DNA of 64,000 nt. It comes from Thiohalocapsa sp. (GTDB lineage Bacteria > Pseudomonadota > Gammaproteobacteria > Chromatiales > Chromatiaceae). The notes beneath the pieces were generated by a model, which saw nothing but the letters and a program-made list of their open reading frames with translations, had not been told where the DNA came from and did not search any database. Positions within the stretch are counted from its first letter, which is position 1. The number at the start of each line of letters is the position of its first letter. Location: positions 1-64,000 of the forward strand of contig JANQFX010000007.1 of NCBI GenBank assembly GCA_028277725.1, in the 5' to 3' direction. The position numbers and the translations under genes are program-made. Shown here one piece after another: positions 9,980 through 21,100 of the stretch.

Positions 9980-11329
9980 ATGGCCCATTGCGCAATGCCC
10001 GGCGTCCGAGCGCCGATTTCGACCAGCCAACGACCGCGCCTGACCTCTCTCCTCGCAACGCTGATGGCATTCTTGCCCTTCGTTGTGGCGGCTCAGCCCG
10101 CAGCTGAGGGCACCAAGCCGCCGCCCGCCGTGGTCGTGGCCGCAGTGGAGACCAAGGACGTCGATCGCAGCGAGCGCTTCATCGGCAATATCAAGGCGAT
10201 CCAGTCGGTGGATCTCAAGGCGAGGGTCGAGGGCTACCTGGAGGAGGTCGCCTTCGAGCAGGGCTCCATGGTGGCGCAGGGGCAGGTGCTCTATCGCATC
10301 GAGCAGGACCAGTACAAGGCGAATCTGGACGCCGCCGAGGGGCAGCTCGCCGCGGCCAAGGCGGAGTCGGATGGTGCCTCGGCGGACCTCGAGGACAAGG
10401 AGGCCGATTTCAAACGTCAGTCGCAGTTGATCAAGAAGGGCGATACCTCCCAGACTGCCTTCGATCAGGCCAAGGCCGCGCGTGACGAGGCGAAGGCCAA
10501 TGTCGAGAAGGCCAAGGCCAGCGAACAGCAGGCGCAGGCATCCGTCGACAGCGCCAAGATCAACCTCGGCTACACGACCATCACCAGCCCCATCGGCGGG
10601 CGCATCGGCGCCACCGCGGTGACCCAGGGCAACCTGGTGGACAGCAGCAGCGGAACCCTGGCCACGGTCGCCCAGCTGGACCCGATCCGGGCCCTGTTCT
10701 CCATCCCGAGTGCGAACCTGATCGATTTCCAGCAGAAGATCGGGACCTCGACCGAGGCCGAGGCGCGCGCCGCCTATGTGCCGACGCTGATCCTGCCCAA
10801 CGGCAAGCCCTACGATCATCCTGGAAAGATCGCCTTCGCGGACAATCAGGTGGACGCCTCCACCGGGACCGTCGCCATCTACGCCGACTTCGAGAACCAG
10901 GATCACATCCTGCTGCCGGGGCAGTTCGTCAGCGTCGTCGTCGAGCGCGCGAACAAGCGTCGTCTGCCGGTGGTCCCCGCGGCGGCGGTGCAGCGCACCC
11001 GCGACGGTGCGCAGGTGTATGTGGTGGACGGCAAGGATCGGGTGCAGCTGCGTCGGGTCAAGCTTGGCACGGCCGTCGGCTCCGGCTATGCGGTGGAGTC
11101 CGGCCTCACCGATGGCGAGCTGGTCATCGTCTCCGGGCTGCAGAAGGTCGAGCCGGGCATGGTTGTGAAGGCCACCGGCGCTAAGGCCACGACAGGCGCG
11201 TCGGAGTCGGAATCGCAACCTGAATCGCAACCGAGTTCGCACGGAGACGATACAGGTCAAGGCAGCGGCAGCAGCGAAGGTGGCGACGCCGCCTCCGGCG
11301 CCAAGGCCGCCGACGGCAACGGGGGCTGA
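9980..11329 (+). CDS. RND efflux periplasmic adaptor (AcrA/MexA type)
   Basis: This 449-residue membrane-fusion protein links an inner-membrane RND pump to an outer-membrane channel. After an N-terminal signal region (about 1-38) come the barrel-sandwich half, a long coiled-coil hairpin (about 105-195, rich in A, K, E, Q), the second lipoyl half ('[16 protein letters not shown]'), a beta-barrel and a membrane-proximal domain. No lipobox is seen, unlike AcrA. The last 50 residues are an unusual S/E/Q/G-rich tail that probably is disordered. The pump gene starts 1 nt after the stop codon, so the two are one transcript. No outer-membrane factor gene is nearby; a TolC-like protein elsewhere is expected. 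The drug or solute range cannot be read. Confidence 0.92.
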   Translation: MAHCAMPGVRAPISTSQRPRLTSLLATLMAFLPFVVAAQPAAEGTKPPPAVVVAAVETKDVDRSERFIGNIKAIQSVDLKARVEGYLEEVAFEQGSMVAQGQVLYRIEQDQYKANLDAAEGQLAAAKAESDGASADLEDKEADFKRQSQLIKKGDTSQTAFDQAKAARDEAKANVEKAKASEQQAQASVDSAKINLGYTTITSPIGGRIGATAVTQGNLVDSSSGTLATVAQLDPIRALFSIPSANLIDFQQKIGTSTEAEARAAYVPTLILPNGKPYDHPGKIAFADNQVDASTGTVAIYADFENQDHILLPGQFVSVVVERANKRRLPVVPAAAVQRTRDGAQVYVVDGKDRVQLRRVKLGTAVGSGYAVESGLTDGELVIVSGLQKVEPGMVVKATGAKATTGASESESQPESQPSSHGDDTGQGSGSSEGGDAASGAKAADGNGG

Positions 11330-11330
11330 C

Positions 11331-14300
11331 ATGATCTCCAAGGTCTTCGTCGACCGGCCGCGGCTCGCCGCGGTCGTCTCCATCGTCATGGTCGTCGCCG
11401 GCATCCTGGCGCTGCGCGCGATCCCCGTCTCCCAGTACCCCGATATCACGCCGCCGGTGGTGGTGGTCTCGGCCACCTATCCGGGTGCCGATGCCCAGAC
11501 CGTGGCCGATACGGTCGGCGGCCCCATCGAGGAGCAGGTCAACGGCGTCGAGGACATGCTCTACATGTCCTCCACCGCGTCGAGCTCCGGCACCTACGGC
11601 CTGACCGTGACCTTTGCGGTCGGCACCGATCCGGACATCGCCCAGGTCAATACCCAGAACCGTGTGTCCCAGGCCCTGGCGCAGCTGCCGTCGGAGGTGC
11701 AGAACCTCGGCGTGTCGGTGCAGGCGGAGTCGACCAACCTGCTCTTGGTCATCACCGTCAACTCGCCGGATGAGAGCAAGGACAGCCTGTTCCTGTCCAA
11801 TTTCGCGACCATTAACATCCAGGACGAGCTGGCCCGCGTGGAAGGCGTCGGTGAGGCGACCCAGTTCGGCGCCGAAGACTACTCCATGCGCGTCTGGCTG
11901 AATCCGCCCAAGATGTCCGCGCTGGGCATTTCGCCGCAGGACGTCATCGACGCCATCCAGGAGCAGAACATCGAGGCCGCTCTCGGCTCGGTGGGCGGGC
12001 CACCGATCCCGGACGACCAGGCGTTCCAGACCACCATCGTCACCAAGGGTCAGCTGGTGGAGCCGGAGGAGTTCGGCCAGATCGTGGTGCGCACCAACGA
12101 CGAGGGCGGTGTCGTACGGGTCGCGGACATCGCCCGCGTGGAGCTCGGCTCCGCGTCCTACACCAGCGACAGCCGCTTCAACGGCAAGCCGACGGCGGCG
12201 GTGGCCATCTACCAGGCGCCGGGCGCCAATGCGCTGGACGTCGCCGAGCGGGTGCGTGCGGAGCTGGAGCGGCTCTCACAGCGCTTCCCGGAGGGGGTCG
12301 AGGCGCAGGTGATGTACGACTCGACCCTGTTCGTACAGGCGTCCATCGAGGAAATCGTCCTCACGCTGGCCATCACCGCCGTCATCGTGCTGCTGGTTGT
12401 GTTCCTGTTCCTGCAGGACATCCGCGCGACCATCGTCCCGGCCGTCACCATCCCGGTGTCGCTCATCGGCGTATTCATCGTGCTGCTGGCGGCGGGGTTC
12501 TCCGCCAATACCATCAGCCTGTTCGCCGTCGTGCTGGCCATCGGGCTGGTGGTGGACGATGCCATCGTCGTGGTCGAGAACGTGCAGCGCATCATGCTGG
12601 AGGAGGGGCTGGACCGCCGCGCCGCAACGCTCAAGGCCATGGAACAGGTTACCGGGCCGATCATCTCGACCACGCTGGTGCTGTTCGCGATCTTCGCGCC
12701 CGTGGCCTTCCTGCCCGGCATCTCCGGCGAGCTGTTCCGGCAGTTCGCGGTCACCATCTCCTCTGCGGTGGCCATCTCCGCCGTCAATGCCCTGACCCTC
12801 TCGCCGGTGCTGACTTCACTGTTCCTGGCCACGCCCAAGCAGGCCAAGCGGGGTCCCTTCGCCTGGTTCAACAAGGGCTTGGACGGCGCGCGCAACGGCT
12901 ATGTGTCGGTGGTCGGGCTGATCGCGCGACGCTCCGTGGTCGCCGGGCTGCTGGCGGTGGTGGTCGGGTTCGCGGCGGTCTGGGTGCTAGAGAAGCTGCC
13001 GGGCGGGTTCCTTCCCAACGAGGACCAGGGCGTGCTGTTCGCGGACGTGAGCCTGCCGAGCGGCGCGTCGCTGCCGCGCACCGCCGAGGTCGTTTCCAAG
13101 CTGCGTGACATCGCCAAGGACACGGAGGGCGTCGCCGACGTGCTCACGGTGGCCGGTTACAGCATGCTGACCAGCTCGCCGTCATCCAATTCGGCGCTGG
13201 CGGTGATCGTGCTCGAACCCTGGGACGATCGCACCACACCCGACACCCGGCTGCGCGGGCTCTACGGCATCCTCAAGGGCAAAGCCGAGCAGATTCCGGG
13301 TGCGAACATCCTGCTGTTTCCGCCGCCGCCGATTCCGGGTCTCGGCAACGCCGGCGGTTTCACGATGCAGCTCCAGGCCCTCGGCGGCCAGTCGCCGCAG
13401 GAACTCACCGAAACGCTGCGCGGCCTGATCGCCCGGGCCAATCAGGCGCCGAGCATCGGGCTCGCGCGCTCCACCTTCTCGGCAGACGTGCCCAGGATCT
13501 ACCTCGACTTCGACCGCACCAAGGCCGAGTACCTCGACGTGCCGGTGTCGAGCTTTTTCTCGACCCTGCAGGCGACCTTCGGCACCAGCTACGTCAACAA
13601 CTTCACCTACCTGGGGCGGACCTACCAGGTGAACGTCCAGGGCGAGGCGGACGTGCGACGTACCGTCGAGGACATCGGCGCCACCTATGTGCGCTCCAGC
13701 GATGGCAATATGATCCCGGTCGGCGTGCTCGCCACTCCGCGAGAGGAGCTGGGGGCCGATCTGATCTTCCGCTATAATCAGTTCCTGACGGCGCAGATCA
13801 ACGGCAATCCGGCGGCCGGCGCCTCCACCGGCGAGGCCATGAAGGACATGGAACAGGCCGCCAAGGCCGCGCTGCCGGAGGGCTACGGCACCGAGTGGAC
13901 GGCCATGTCCTACCAGGAGGCGCAGCAGAGCGCCGGCAGTCAGGTGGCGATCTTCGGCCTTGCGGTGCTATTCGGCTATTTGTTCCTGGTGGGGCTGTAC
14001 GAGAGCTGGGCGGTGCCCTTCTCGGTACTGACGTCCGTGGTCGTCGCGCTGCTCGGCGGTGCCCTGGCGCTCTGGGCCGTCGGGCTCGACAACAACCTCT
14101 ACACCCAGATCGGCTTCGTGCTGCTGATCGGGCTTGCGGCGAAGAACGCGATCCTGATTGTCGAGTTCGCCAAGGAACAGCACGAGGCCGGGCTTGCCCT
14201 GTTCGACGCCGCGTTGGCGGGGGCCAAGATGCGGTTCCGTGCCGTGCTCATGACCGCGCTGGCCTTCATCGTCGGCCTGTTGCCGCTGGTGCTGGCCACG

Positions 14301-14495
14301 GGCGCTGGCGCCAACGCCCGTATCCACCTGGGCTTCACCGTGCTCGGTGGCATGCTCGCCGCGACCATCTTCGGCATCCTACTGATTCCCGGGCTGTATG
14401 TGATGTTCCAGGCGATCGGCAACCGGATCGGGGGCTTGATCGGGCACAGGCCGTCCGGTGCGGCGGCTGAGGATGCGCAGGGCGGAACGCGATAG
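11331..14495 (+). CDS. RND efflux pump, AcrB/MexB family (HAE-1)
   Basis: The 1054-residue product matches the usual length of HAE-1 proton-driven efflux pumps of the inner membrane. It opens with '[17 protein letters not shown]' and has 12 membrane helices with two large periplasmic loops. The proton-relay pair appears in helix 4 as '[15 protein letters not shown]' (two Asp), and the helix 10 lysine lies in the C-terminal half ('[15 protein letters not shown]'). The family signature '[10 protein letters not shown]' near residue 560 is present. The ATG at 11331 is 1 nt past the adaptor stop, so translation is coupled. Together the pair exports hydrophobic toxins, drugs or metabolites through a TolC-type duct. 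Nothing in the neighbourhood shows what induces it. Confidence 0.95.
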   Translation: MISKVFVDRPRLAAVVSIVMVVAGILALRAIPVSQYPDITPPVVVVSATYPGADAQTVADTVGGPIEEQVNGVEDMLYMSSTASSSGTYGLTVTFAVGTDPDIAQVNTQNRVSQALAQLPSEVQNLGVSVQAESTNLLLVITVNSPDESKDSLFLSNFATINIQDELARVEGVGEATQFGAEDYSMRVWLNPPKMSALGISPQDVIDAIQEQNIEAALGSVGGPPIPDDQAFQTTIVTKGQLVEPEEFGQIVVRTNDEGGVVRVADIARVELGSASYTSDSRFNGKPTAAVAIYQAPGANALDVAERVRAELERLSQRFPEGVEAQVMYDSTLFVQASIEEIVLTLAITAVIVLLVVFLFLQDIRATIVPAVTIPVSLIGVFIVLLAAGFSANTISLFAVVLAIGLVVDDAIVVVENVQRIMLEEGLDRRAATLKAMEQVTGPIISTTLVLFAIFAPVAFLPGISGELFRQFAVTISSAVAISAVNALTLSPVLTSLFLATPKQAKRGPFAWFNKGLDGARNGYVSVVGLIARRSVVAGLLAVVVGFAAVWVLEKLPGGFLPNEDQGVLFADVSLPSGASLPRTAEVVSKLRDIAKDTEGVADVLTVAGYSMLTSSPSSNSALAVIVLEPWDDRTTPDTRLRGLYGILKGKAEQIPGANILLFPPPPIPGLGNAGGFTMQLQALGGQSPQELTETLRGLIARANQAPSIGLARSTFSADVPRIYLDFDRTKAEYLDVPVSSFFSTLQATFGTSYVNNFTYLGRTYQVNVQGEADVRRTVEDIGATYVRSSDGNMIPVGVLATPREELGADLIFRYNQFLTAQINGNPAAGASTGEAMKDMEQAAKAALPEGYGTEWTAMSYQEAQQSAGSQVAIFGLAVLFGYLFLVGLYESWAVPFSVLTSVVVALLGGALALWAVGLDNNLYTQIGFVLLIGLAAKNAILIVEFAKEQHEAGLALFDAALAGAKMRFRAVLMTALAFIVGLLPLVLATGAGANARIHLGFTVLGGMLAATIFGILLIPGLYVMFQAIGNRIGGLIGHRPSGAAAEDAQGGTR

Positions 14496-14522
14496 CGGTG
14501 CCGCGAGTTGCGAAGGCCCGGC

Positions 14523-14553
14523 AGGGTGGATCGCCCAAGCGGGCATCCACCCT
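14523..14553. repeat. REP-like palindrome downstream of the RND pump
   Basis: AGGGTGGAT at 14523-14531 and ATCCACCCT at 14545-14553 are perfect arms. Inner GCCC/GGGC arms extend the stem past one bulged C to a 4-nt loop. The GGGTGGAT...ATCCACCC form resembles a palindromic extragenic element common in proteobacteria. It begins 28 bp after the pump stop codon, so it could stabilise the mRNA end or act as a weak terminator; no U-tract follows. Confidence 0.55.
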
Positions 14554-14729
14554 TCGCGCTGCCGCAGCCTCGTCGAGTCGATTCGCGGTCCAACCGCATG
14601 TCCGACACCACCTTTGGCGGCAACAAGCTCATAAGTCGCACACATCGCCCCATGGTCAGTCGCTCCGCGGTCATGGGCCCGCCAGCGGCCGGACGATGGG
14701 CAGGCCGGCCGCGGCGTGATTCGGGATCA

Positions 14730-14761
14730 GGCCCGCGGGACGTACCCCGACAACCGTCCAA
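14730..14761 (+). repeat. 32-bp motif, copy B (partner at 66-97)
   Basis: Matches 66-97 at 29 of 32 bases in the same orientation. It sits 126 bp upstream of the HlyD adaptor ATG. See copy A for the comparison and its possible meaning. Confidence 0.5.
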
Positions 14762-14855
14762 TCTCTGCGTCATCCAGCCAGAGCCGCTGGGTCCCGAAGC
14801 CTCATAGCGGCCGCGTCTCTCCAAGGGTGCTTGCGTTCTCAACGGGAGCCAACCG

Positions 14856-15824
14856 ATGCGCTCAAGCACATATCGCTTGCCCACACTCATGCTCATTCCC
14901 GTGTTGAGTGCGTTGCAAGCGGGCTGCGACCTGGGCGAGCAGCAGCGCTTGGCCCTGGGCACGCTTGAGCGCGACCGAGTGGCGCTGACCGCGACCGTCG
15001 ACGAGGTGCTGGTGGATCTGCCGGTTGCCCGTGGCACCAAGGTGGTCAAGGGCACGGTGCTGGCGCGGCTCGACGACCGCCAGCAACGCGCCCAAGTCGA
15101 CCGAAGCAAGGCGGATGTCGCCAAGGCCGAGGCAAACCTGCGGGAACTCCAGAACGGCCCGCGTGCGGAGGAAATCGCCGCGGCGCGCGCACAGGTCGCA
15201 GGCGCCGAGGCGGCGCTGCGGGAGGCCGCAATCACCTACGAGCGCAATCTCGAGTTGCGCAAGTCCAATTCCGTCAGCCAGGCGGAGGTGGACAAGACCC
15301 TTGCACTGCGCGATTCGGCCGAGGCGAGCCTGGACGCGGATCAGCAGAACCTGGATGAACTCCTGGCCGGCACCCGCGTGGAAGACATCCAGCAAGCGGA
15401 GGCGGAACTGGCCGCGGCGAAGGCCGAGCTGGCCTATCAGCAGGCCCTGCTGTCCGACCTCACCATCGCCGCCACCCGCGATGGCGTGCTGGACAACCTG
15501 CCCTGGAACCTGGGCGAGCGAGTGACCGCGGGCAGTCCCGTGGTGATCCTGCTGGCGGGCTCGCAACCCTACGTCAGGGTCTATGTGCCGGAGCCGTTCC
15601 GAGTCCGGATCAACCAGGGCGACAGCCTGACGGTGCAGGTGGACGGACTGGAGCAGACCTTCACCGGCAAGGTGCGCTGGATCAGCTCCGAGCCATCCTT
15701 CACGCCCTATTACGGCCTCAACGAGTCGGACCGCAGCCGGCTGGTCTATGTGGCGGAGGTGGAGCTGCCGGCGTCTGCGGCGGACCTGCCCAACGGCGTG
15801 CCGGCTCAGGTCCTGATGCCGTGA
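14856..15824 (+). CDS. HlyD-family adaptor lipoprotein of an ABC exporter
   Basis: The 322-residue product is a periplasmic adaptor anchored as a lipoprotein: a short hydrophobic leader ends in lipobox 'LQAGC' with C24 as the lipidated residue. It then shows a lipoyl half-motif ('DEVLVDLPVARGTKV-KG--LARLD'), a long alpha-hairpin (about 75-195, A/E/Q/L-rich) and the second lipoyl half with a beta-barrel ('PEPFRVRINQGDSLTVQVDG'). The family resembles YhiI/YbhG, which serve ABC-2 type exporters. Its TGA overlaps the GTG start of the ATPase gene, so the three genes 14856-17961 form one coupled operon. It would connect the ABC exporter to an outer-membrane duct. The substrate is unknown. Confidence 0.88.
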   Translation: MRSSTYRLPTLMLIPVLSALQAGCDLGEQQRLALGTLERDRVALTATVDEVLVDLPVARGTKVVKGTVLARLDDRQQRAQVDRSKADVAKAEANLRELQNGPRAEEIAAARAQVAGAEAALREAAITYERNLELRKSNSVSQAEVDKTLALRDSAEASLDADQQNLDELLAGTRVEDIQQAEAELAAAKAELAYQQALLSDLTIAATRDGVLDNLPWNLGERVTAGSPVVILLAGSQPYVRVYVPEPFRVRINQGDSLTVQVDGLEQTFTGKVRWISSEPSFTPYYGLNESDRSRLVYVAEVELPASAADLPNGVPAQVLMP

Positions 15825-16813
15825 ACACCGAGGCCGACGCCGCGTCGGGCAATGACGCAGAACTTCGCTCGCCGCGACACGACCCTGCGGACGAGCCGGT
15901 GATCGTCGCCGAGGGCCTGACGCGCCGTTTCGGCGACTTCACCGCGGTGGACGCCCTGGACCTCCGGGTGGAGCGCGGCACCATCTACGGCTTTCTCGGC
16001 CCCAACGGCTGCGGCAAGACGACAACGGTCCGCATGCTGACCGGCCTGCTGACGCCGAGCGCCGGCCGCGCTACGGTGCTCGGCCACCAACTGCCGCGGG
16101 ATGCCGAGGCCCTGAAGTTCGAGATCGGCTACATGACCCAGCGCTTCTCGCTGTACGAAGACCTGAGCGTGCGCGAGAACCTGAACTTCGTCGCCGCCGT
16201 CTACGGGCTCGGCGCGCGCCGGGCGCGCACGCGCATCGACGAGCTGCTGGTGCTGTACAACCTGTCCGATCTGGCCAAGCACCGTGCCGGCGCCATGAGC
16301 GGCGGCCAGCGCCAACGGCTTGCCCTGGCCGCCGCCACCATTCACGAGCCCAAGCTGTTGTTTCTGGACGAGCCCACCTCGGCGGTGGACCCGGAGAGCC
16401 GACGCGACTTCTGGGAGCGGTTGTTCGATCTGGTGGGACTCGGCACCAGCATCCTGGTGTCCACGCACTACATGGACGAGGCCGAGCGCTGCCACAAGCT
16501 CGCCATCCTGTCCGCCGGCAGGTTACGGGCGGACGGCTCGCCGGATGCTCTGATGCAAGCCATGGGCGCGCATGTGGTCGAGGTGGAGACGTCCGACCCG
16601 CGGCACGCCAAGGAGGCCCTGACGTTGCTCGCCGACGTGGTGGCCGCGGCGCAGCTCGGCGCGCGGCTGCGGGTGCTTGTGTCCGACCGCATCGCGGACC
16701 CCGTGGCCTGGCTCCAGCAGCAAGCGCTCGACACGCCTCTGGGCAGCATGGAGCAGGTGCGTCCGAGCCTCGAGGACGTCTTCGTCACCAGCACGGGAGA
16801 CGGCCGCCAATGA
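15821..16813 (+). CDS. ABC-2 type exporter ATP-binding protein
   Basis: A 330-residue nucleotide-binding subunit. Walker A 'GPNGCGKTT' lies near residue 62, the ABC signature 'MSGGQRQRLALAAA' near 158, and Walker B 'KLLFLDEPTSAVDP' near 180, followed by the H-loop 'VSTHYMDEAERC'. About 80 further residues after residue 240 match the C-terminal domain of drug-type ABC-2 ATPases. The start is a GTG at 15821 overlapping the adaptor stop codon by 3 nt; its own stop overlaps the permease ATG as ATGA. This ties all three subunits to one translation unit and supports a fixed stoichiometry. It powers the permease encoded next. Paralogues such as YbhF carry two ATPase domains; this one has one. Confidence 0.93.
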   Translation: MNTEADAASGNDAELRSPRHDPADEPVIVAEGLTRRFGDFTAVDALDLRVERGTIYGFLGPNGCGKTTTVRMLTGLLTPSAGRATVLGHQLPRDAEALKFEIGYMTQRFSLYEDLSVRENLNFVAAVYGLGARRARTRIDELLVLYNLSDLAKHRAGAMSGGQRQRLALAAATIHEPKLLFLDEPTSAVDPESRRDFWERLFDLVGLGTSILVSTHYMDEAERCHKLAILSAGRLRADGSPDALMQAMGAHVVEVETSDPRHAKEALTLLADVVAAAQLGARLRVLVSDRIADPVAWLQQQALDTPLGSMEQVRPSLEDVFVTSTGDGRQ

Positions 16814-17961
16814 ATGCGCCGCGAAGGGTCTTCGCCATTGTCCGCAAGGAGCTGCTGCAGATTCGTCGCGACTGGGTCACATTGGGCATGATCGTCATGC
16901 TGCCGCTGGTGCAGCTACTGCTGTTCGGCTATGCCATCAACACCGATGTGCGGCATATTCCCGCCGCAGTGGTGGACCAGAGCGGCTCCGCACTCGGACG
17001 CATCCTGACGCAGATCGTCAGCGCCACCCAGGTGGTCGATTTCGTCGAGCAGCACCAGGACGTCGAATCTGCCGAGCGGGCCATCGTCGCCGGGCGGGTG
17101 CGCGCCGCCTTTATTATTCCGCCGGATCTGGCGCAGCGGCTGGTGCGCAACCCGGCGTTGGGCCATGGCCTTGCGACGCCGCGCGCCACCGACGAGGAGC
17201 TCAGCCGCCCCGTCGCCCAATGGCTGGTAGACGGTTCCGAAACCACCATTGCCGCTGCCATCAAGGCGCTGCGCTCCATGCCGCTGCACGAGCTGTTCGA
17301 TGAGGAATCCAACCGCGCCACGCCCACCTTCGAGGTGGCCCTGCTCTACAACCCGGAGCAGCGCAGTGCGGTGAGCATCGTGCCCGCGCTGGTGGGCATC
17401 GTTCTCACCATGACCATGGTCATGTTCACCTCCACCGCCATCGTGCGCGAACACGAGCGCGGCAACATGGAGATGCTGATCAACACCCCCGTGCTGCCCC
17501 TGGAGCTGATGATCGGCAAGATCATCCCCTACATCTTCATCGGCCTGCTGCAAGCAGGGATCATCCTTAGCCTGGGCCATCTCATCTATCGGGTGCCCAT
17601 GAACGGTGCGCTCGTGGTACTGGCCGTCGCCACCCTGCTGTTCATCGGCGCCAGCCTATCCCTCGGGCTGGTGCTGTCCACCATCGCCAAGACGCAGCTG
17701 CAGGCCATGCAGCTCACGGTCTTCATCCTGTTGCCGTCCATCCTGCTGTCCGGATTCATGTTCCCCTACGAGGGCATGCCCGAGATCGCCCAGCACATCG
17801 CCGAGGTGCTGCCGGCGACCCATTTCGTGCGCACTATCCGTGCCGTGGTGCTGCGGGATGCGACCCTGGCCGAGATCCAGCCGGATATCCTCTGGCTGGG
17901 ATTGTTTATGCTCGGCGGCCTGGTGGTTGCGTCGTTACGGTTCAAGAAACGGTTAGGTTGA
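16810..17961 (+). CDS. ABC-2 type exporter permease
   Basis: The 383-residue product has the ABC-2 permease layout: an N-terminal helix (about 20-45), a periplasmic domain of some 130 residues (about 46-180) and five C-terminal helices from about 185 onwards. The segment 'VREHERGNMEMLINTPV' after the second helix is the conserved coupling loop of this family (compare 'REREHGT-E-L--TP' in YbhS/YhhJ). It begins in the ATGA overlap with the ATPase gene. Related operons often carry two permease genes; only one is present, so it would act as a homodimer with two ATPases. Likely export of drugs, cations or lipophilic compounds through the adaptor; the substrate is not visible. Confidence 0.92.
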   Translation: MNAPRRVFAIVRKELLQIRRDWVTLGMIVMLPLVQLLLFGYAINTDVRHIPAAVVDQSGSALGRILTQIVSATQVVDFVEQHQDVESAERAIVAGRVRAAFIIPPDLAQRLVRNPALGHGLATPRATDEELSRPVAQWLVDGSETTIAAAIKALRSMPLHELFDEESNRATPTFEVALLYNPEQRSAVSIVPALVGIVLTMTMVMFTSTAIVREHERGNMEMLINTPVLPLELMIGKIIPYIFIGLLQAGIILSLGHLIYRVPMNGALVVLAVATLLFIGASLSLGLVLSTIAKTQLQAMQLTVFILLPSILLSGFMFPYEGMPEIAQHIAEVLPATHFVRTIRAVVLRDATLAEIQPDILWLGLFMLGGLVVASLRFKKRLG

Positions 17962-18163
17962 CGGTGAGTTGCTCAGTCATGGGCTTGATTGGTGGTGTGC
18001 ACCCACTTAGGGCATCCGCCGCCGTTTGGAGGCCGCGGCAGCCCAAAGGCACGGAGGACTTGGTTCGAGGCGACGATTCCTGCTGCACGGCACAATGGTC
18101 GGCGATAGAGTACGCGGCCATAGACTCCAAACTCGAATTCCGTTGTCCCGGAGCCCGTACGGC

Positions 18164-21100
18164 ATGTCCATCCTCGTCCAGATCAACCACAAGACCGAAT
18201 ACCGTTTCGATCGCCTGGTCAACCTCGCCCCGCACACGGTGCGCTTGCGCCCGGCGGCGCACTGCCGCACGCCCATCCGCTCCTATTCGCTGCGCATCGA
18301 GCCGGACGAGCACTTCATCAACTGGCAGCAGGACCCCTTCGGTAATTATCTGGCGAGGTTGGTGTTTCCGGAGAAGACGCGGAAGCTCTCGGTAGAGGTC
18401 GACGTCGTCGCCGAGATGGTGACCATCAACCCGTTCGACTTCTTCGTCGACGAGTACGCCTACGACTTCCCGTTCCAGTACGACGCCCAGCTCGCGAAGG
18501 AGCTGGCTCCCTATCTGGAGGTCAAGGCGCAGGGCCCGCTGTTGAAGAAGTGGCTGTCCGGCATCGACCGGACACCGCGTGAGACCGTCTACTTCCTGGT
18601 CGACCTGAACAAGCGGCTGAACGAGGACATCGGCTACGTCATCCGCATGGAGCCGGGCATCCAGAGCTGCGAGCAGACGTTGGCACTCGGCAAGGGCAGT
18701 TGCCGCGACACCGGCTGGCTACTGGTGCAGATCCTGCGCCAAATGGGGCTCGCGGCGCGCTTCGTCTCCGGCTATCTGGTACAGCTGACGCCGGACATCG
18801 AGGCACTGGACGGCCCGAGCGGCCCCGAGCGTGACTTCACTGACTTGCACGCCTGGTGCGAGGTCTATGTGCCGGGCGCCGGCTGGATCGGGCTCGACCC
18901 GACCTCCGGGCTCTTCGCGGGCGAGGGCCACATCCCGCTCGCCTGCACGCCCGATCCGGTCTCCGCCGCACCCATCACCGGCGCCACGGACAAGTGCGAG
19001 GTGGGCTTCTACTTCCACAACCGGGTCAAGCGCATCCACGAGGACCCGCGCGTCACCAAGCCCTATACCGAGGAGCAGTGGGCCGCCATCGAGTCTCTGG
19101 GGCACCGGGTGGACGCTGAGCTCGAGGCCGGCGACGTCCGGCTGACCCTCGGCGGCGAGCCGACCTTCGTCTCCATCGACGACATGGAGGGCGCGGAGTG
19201 GAACATCGCCGCGCTCGGTCCGACCAAGAAGCTGCTGGCCGAGGACCTGTTGTTCCGGCTCAAGCGCCAGTTCGCCCCCGACGGCATGCTGCACATCGGC
19301 CAGGGCAAGTGGTATCCCGGCGAGCAGCTGCCGCGCTGGGCGCTCGGCTGCTACTGGCGCAGAGACGGCGAGCCAGTCTGGACCGACGAGAGCCTGTTCG
19401 GCAACGAGCGCGACAGCGACGGCAACGGGCCCGAGGAGGCGGAGCGCTTCATCCGCACCCTGGCGATCAAGCTCGGAGTCGAGCCGGATTACGCCCAGCA
19501 GGCGCACGAGGACGTCTTCTACTACCTCTGGAAGGAGGCGCGGCTGCCGGTCAACGTCGATCCTCTCGACAGCAAGCTCAAGGATCCGGTGGAGCGCGCC
19601 CGCATCGCCCGGGTCTTCAGCCAGGGGCTGGAGCGCATCGTCGGCTATACGCTGCCGCTGCGCTGGGCCGGACTGACGCCGGGTGGACGTTGGGCCAGCG
19701 GTCGTTGGGCCCTGCGCGACGGCACCCTGTTCCTGATCCCCGGCGACTCGCCCATGGGCTTCCGGCTGCCGTTGGATGCGCTGCCCTATGTGCCGGATGC
19801 CGAGCTGGATAGCCACCCGGAGCGCGACCCCTTTGAACCGGTGGCGCCGCTCCACAAGCGCCGCGACGCCCCCTACGACAGCAAGCGCGACGAGATCGCG
19901 CGCCGCTACGGGCGCATCACCGAGCCGGACCAGCCGCGCGAGGCCTTCCAGGAGCAGGGCGGCCGGCCGGACCAGATGGCCCGCCGACACGGCCGCGCGC
20001 CGCTGACCGAGGACTACCGCCAGCCGCTCGCGGACCAGTTCGCCCTGCCGGACGACTACCCGGCCGAGCTGGTTCGCACCGCGCTCTGCATCGAGGCGCG
20101 GCAAGGGCGGCTCTACTGCTTCATGCCGCCGCTGACCCACCTGGAGCACTGGCTCGACCTGGTGCACTGCATCGAGGACACCGCCGCCGAGACGGGCCTC
20201 AAGATCATCGTCGAGGGCTACGAGCCGCCGAAGGACGCCCGCCTGCAGAAGCTCGCTGTAACGCCGGATCCAGGCGTCATCGAGGTCAATGTGCACCCCG
20301 CCTCCAGCTGGGACGAACTGGTGCGCGACACGACCATCCTCTACGAGGAGGCCCGTCTCACCCGGCTCGGTACCGAAAAGTTCATGCTCGACGGCCGCCA
20401 CACCGGTACCGGTGGCGGCAACCACGTCACCCTCGGCGGCCCGACCCCGGCGGACAGCCCCATGCTGCGCCGCCCGGACCTGGTGCAGAGCCTGCTCTCC
20501 TACTGGCAACACCACCCGAGTCTGTCGTTCCTGTTCTCCGGCACCTTCATCGGCCCCACCAGCCAGGCGCCGCGGGTGGATCAAGCGCGCGACGACAGCC
20601 TCTACGAGCTGTCCATCGCCTTCCAGCAGATGCCCAAGGGCAAGGCCGGGGAGCAGGCGCCCTGGATCGTCGACCGGGTGCTGCGCAACCTCCTGGTGGA
20701 CGTCACCGGCAATACCCACCGCACCGAGTTCTGCATCGACAAGCTCTACTCCCCGGACTCCGCCAGCGGCCGCCAGGGCCTGGTGGAGTTCCGCGCCTTC
20801 GAGATGCCGCCGCACGCGCGCATGAGCCTGGCGCAGATGCTGTTGCTGCGCACCCTGGTGGCGCGTTTCTGGAAGGAGCCCTACACCCGCAAGCCCATCC
20901 GCTGGGGCACGGAACTGCACGACAGGTTCCTGCTGCCGCACTTCGTCCGCCAGGACTTCGAGGACGTCATCTGCGACATCCGGCGCGCCGGCTATCCGCT
21001 CGACGCCGAGTGGTTCGCGCCCTTCTTCGAGTTCCGCTTTCCGCACTATGGCGACATGGTCGCCGCCAACGGCGTGCGCATGGAGCTACGCGGTGCCATC

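Larger units (their letters stand above)
14496..14855. other. Intergenic region with palindrome and repeat motif
   Basis: This 360-bp gap between the RND pump and the HlyD-ABC operon holds a REP-like palindrome (14523-14553) and copy B of the 32-bp motif (14730-14761). No gene is supported. Confidence 0.5.

Noticed and set aside
18719..21046. 775-codon minus-strand open frame inside the DUF2126 gene
   Set aside because: Shadow frame: the opposite strand has an intact catalytic triad and family motifs over the whole length.
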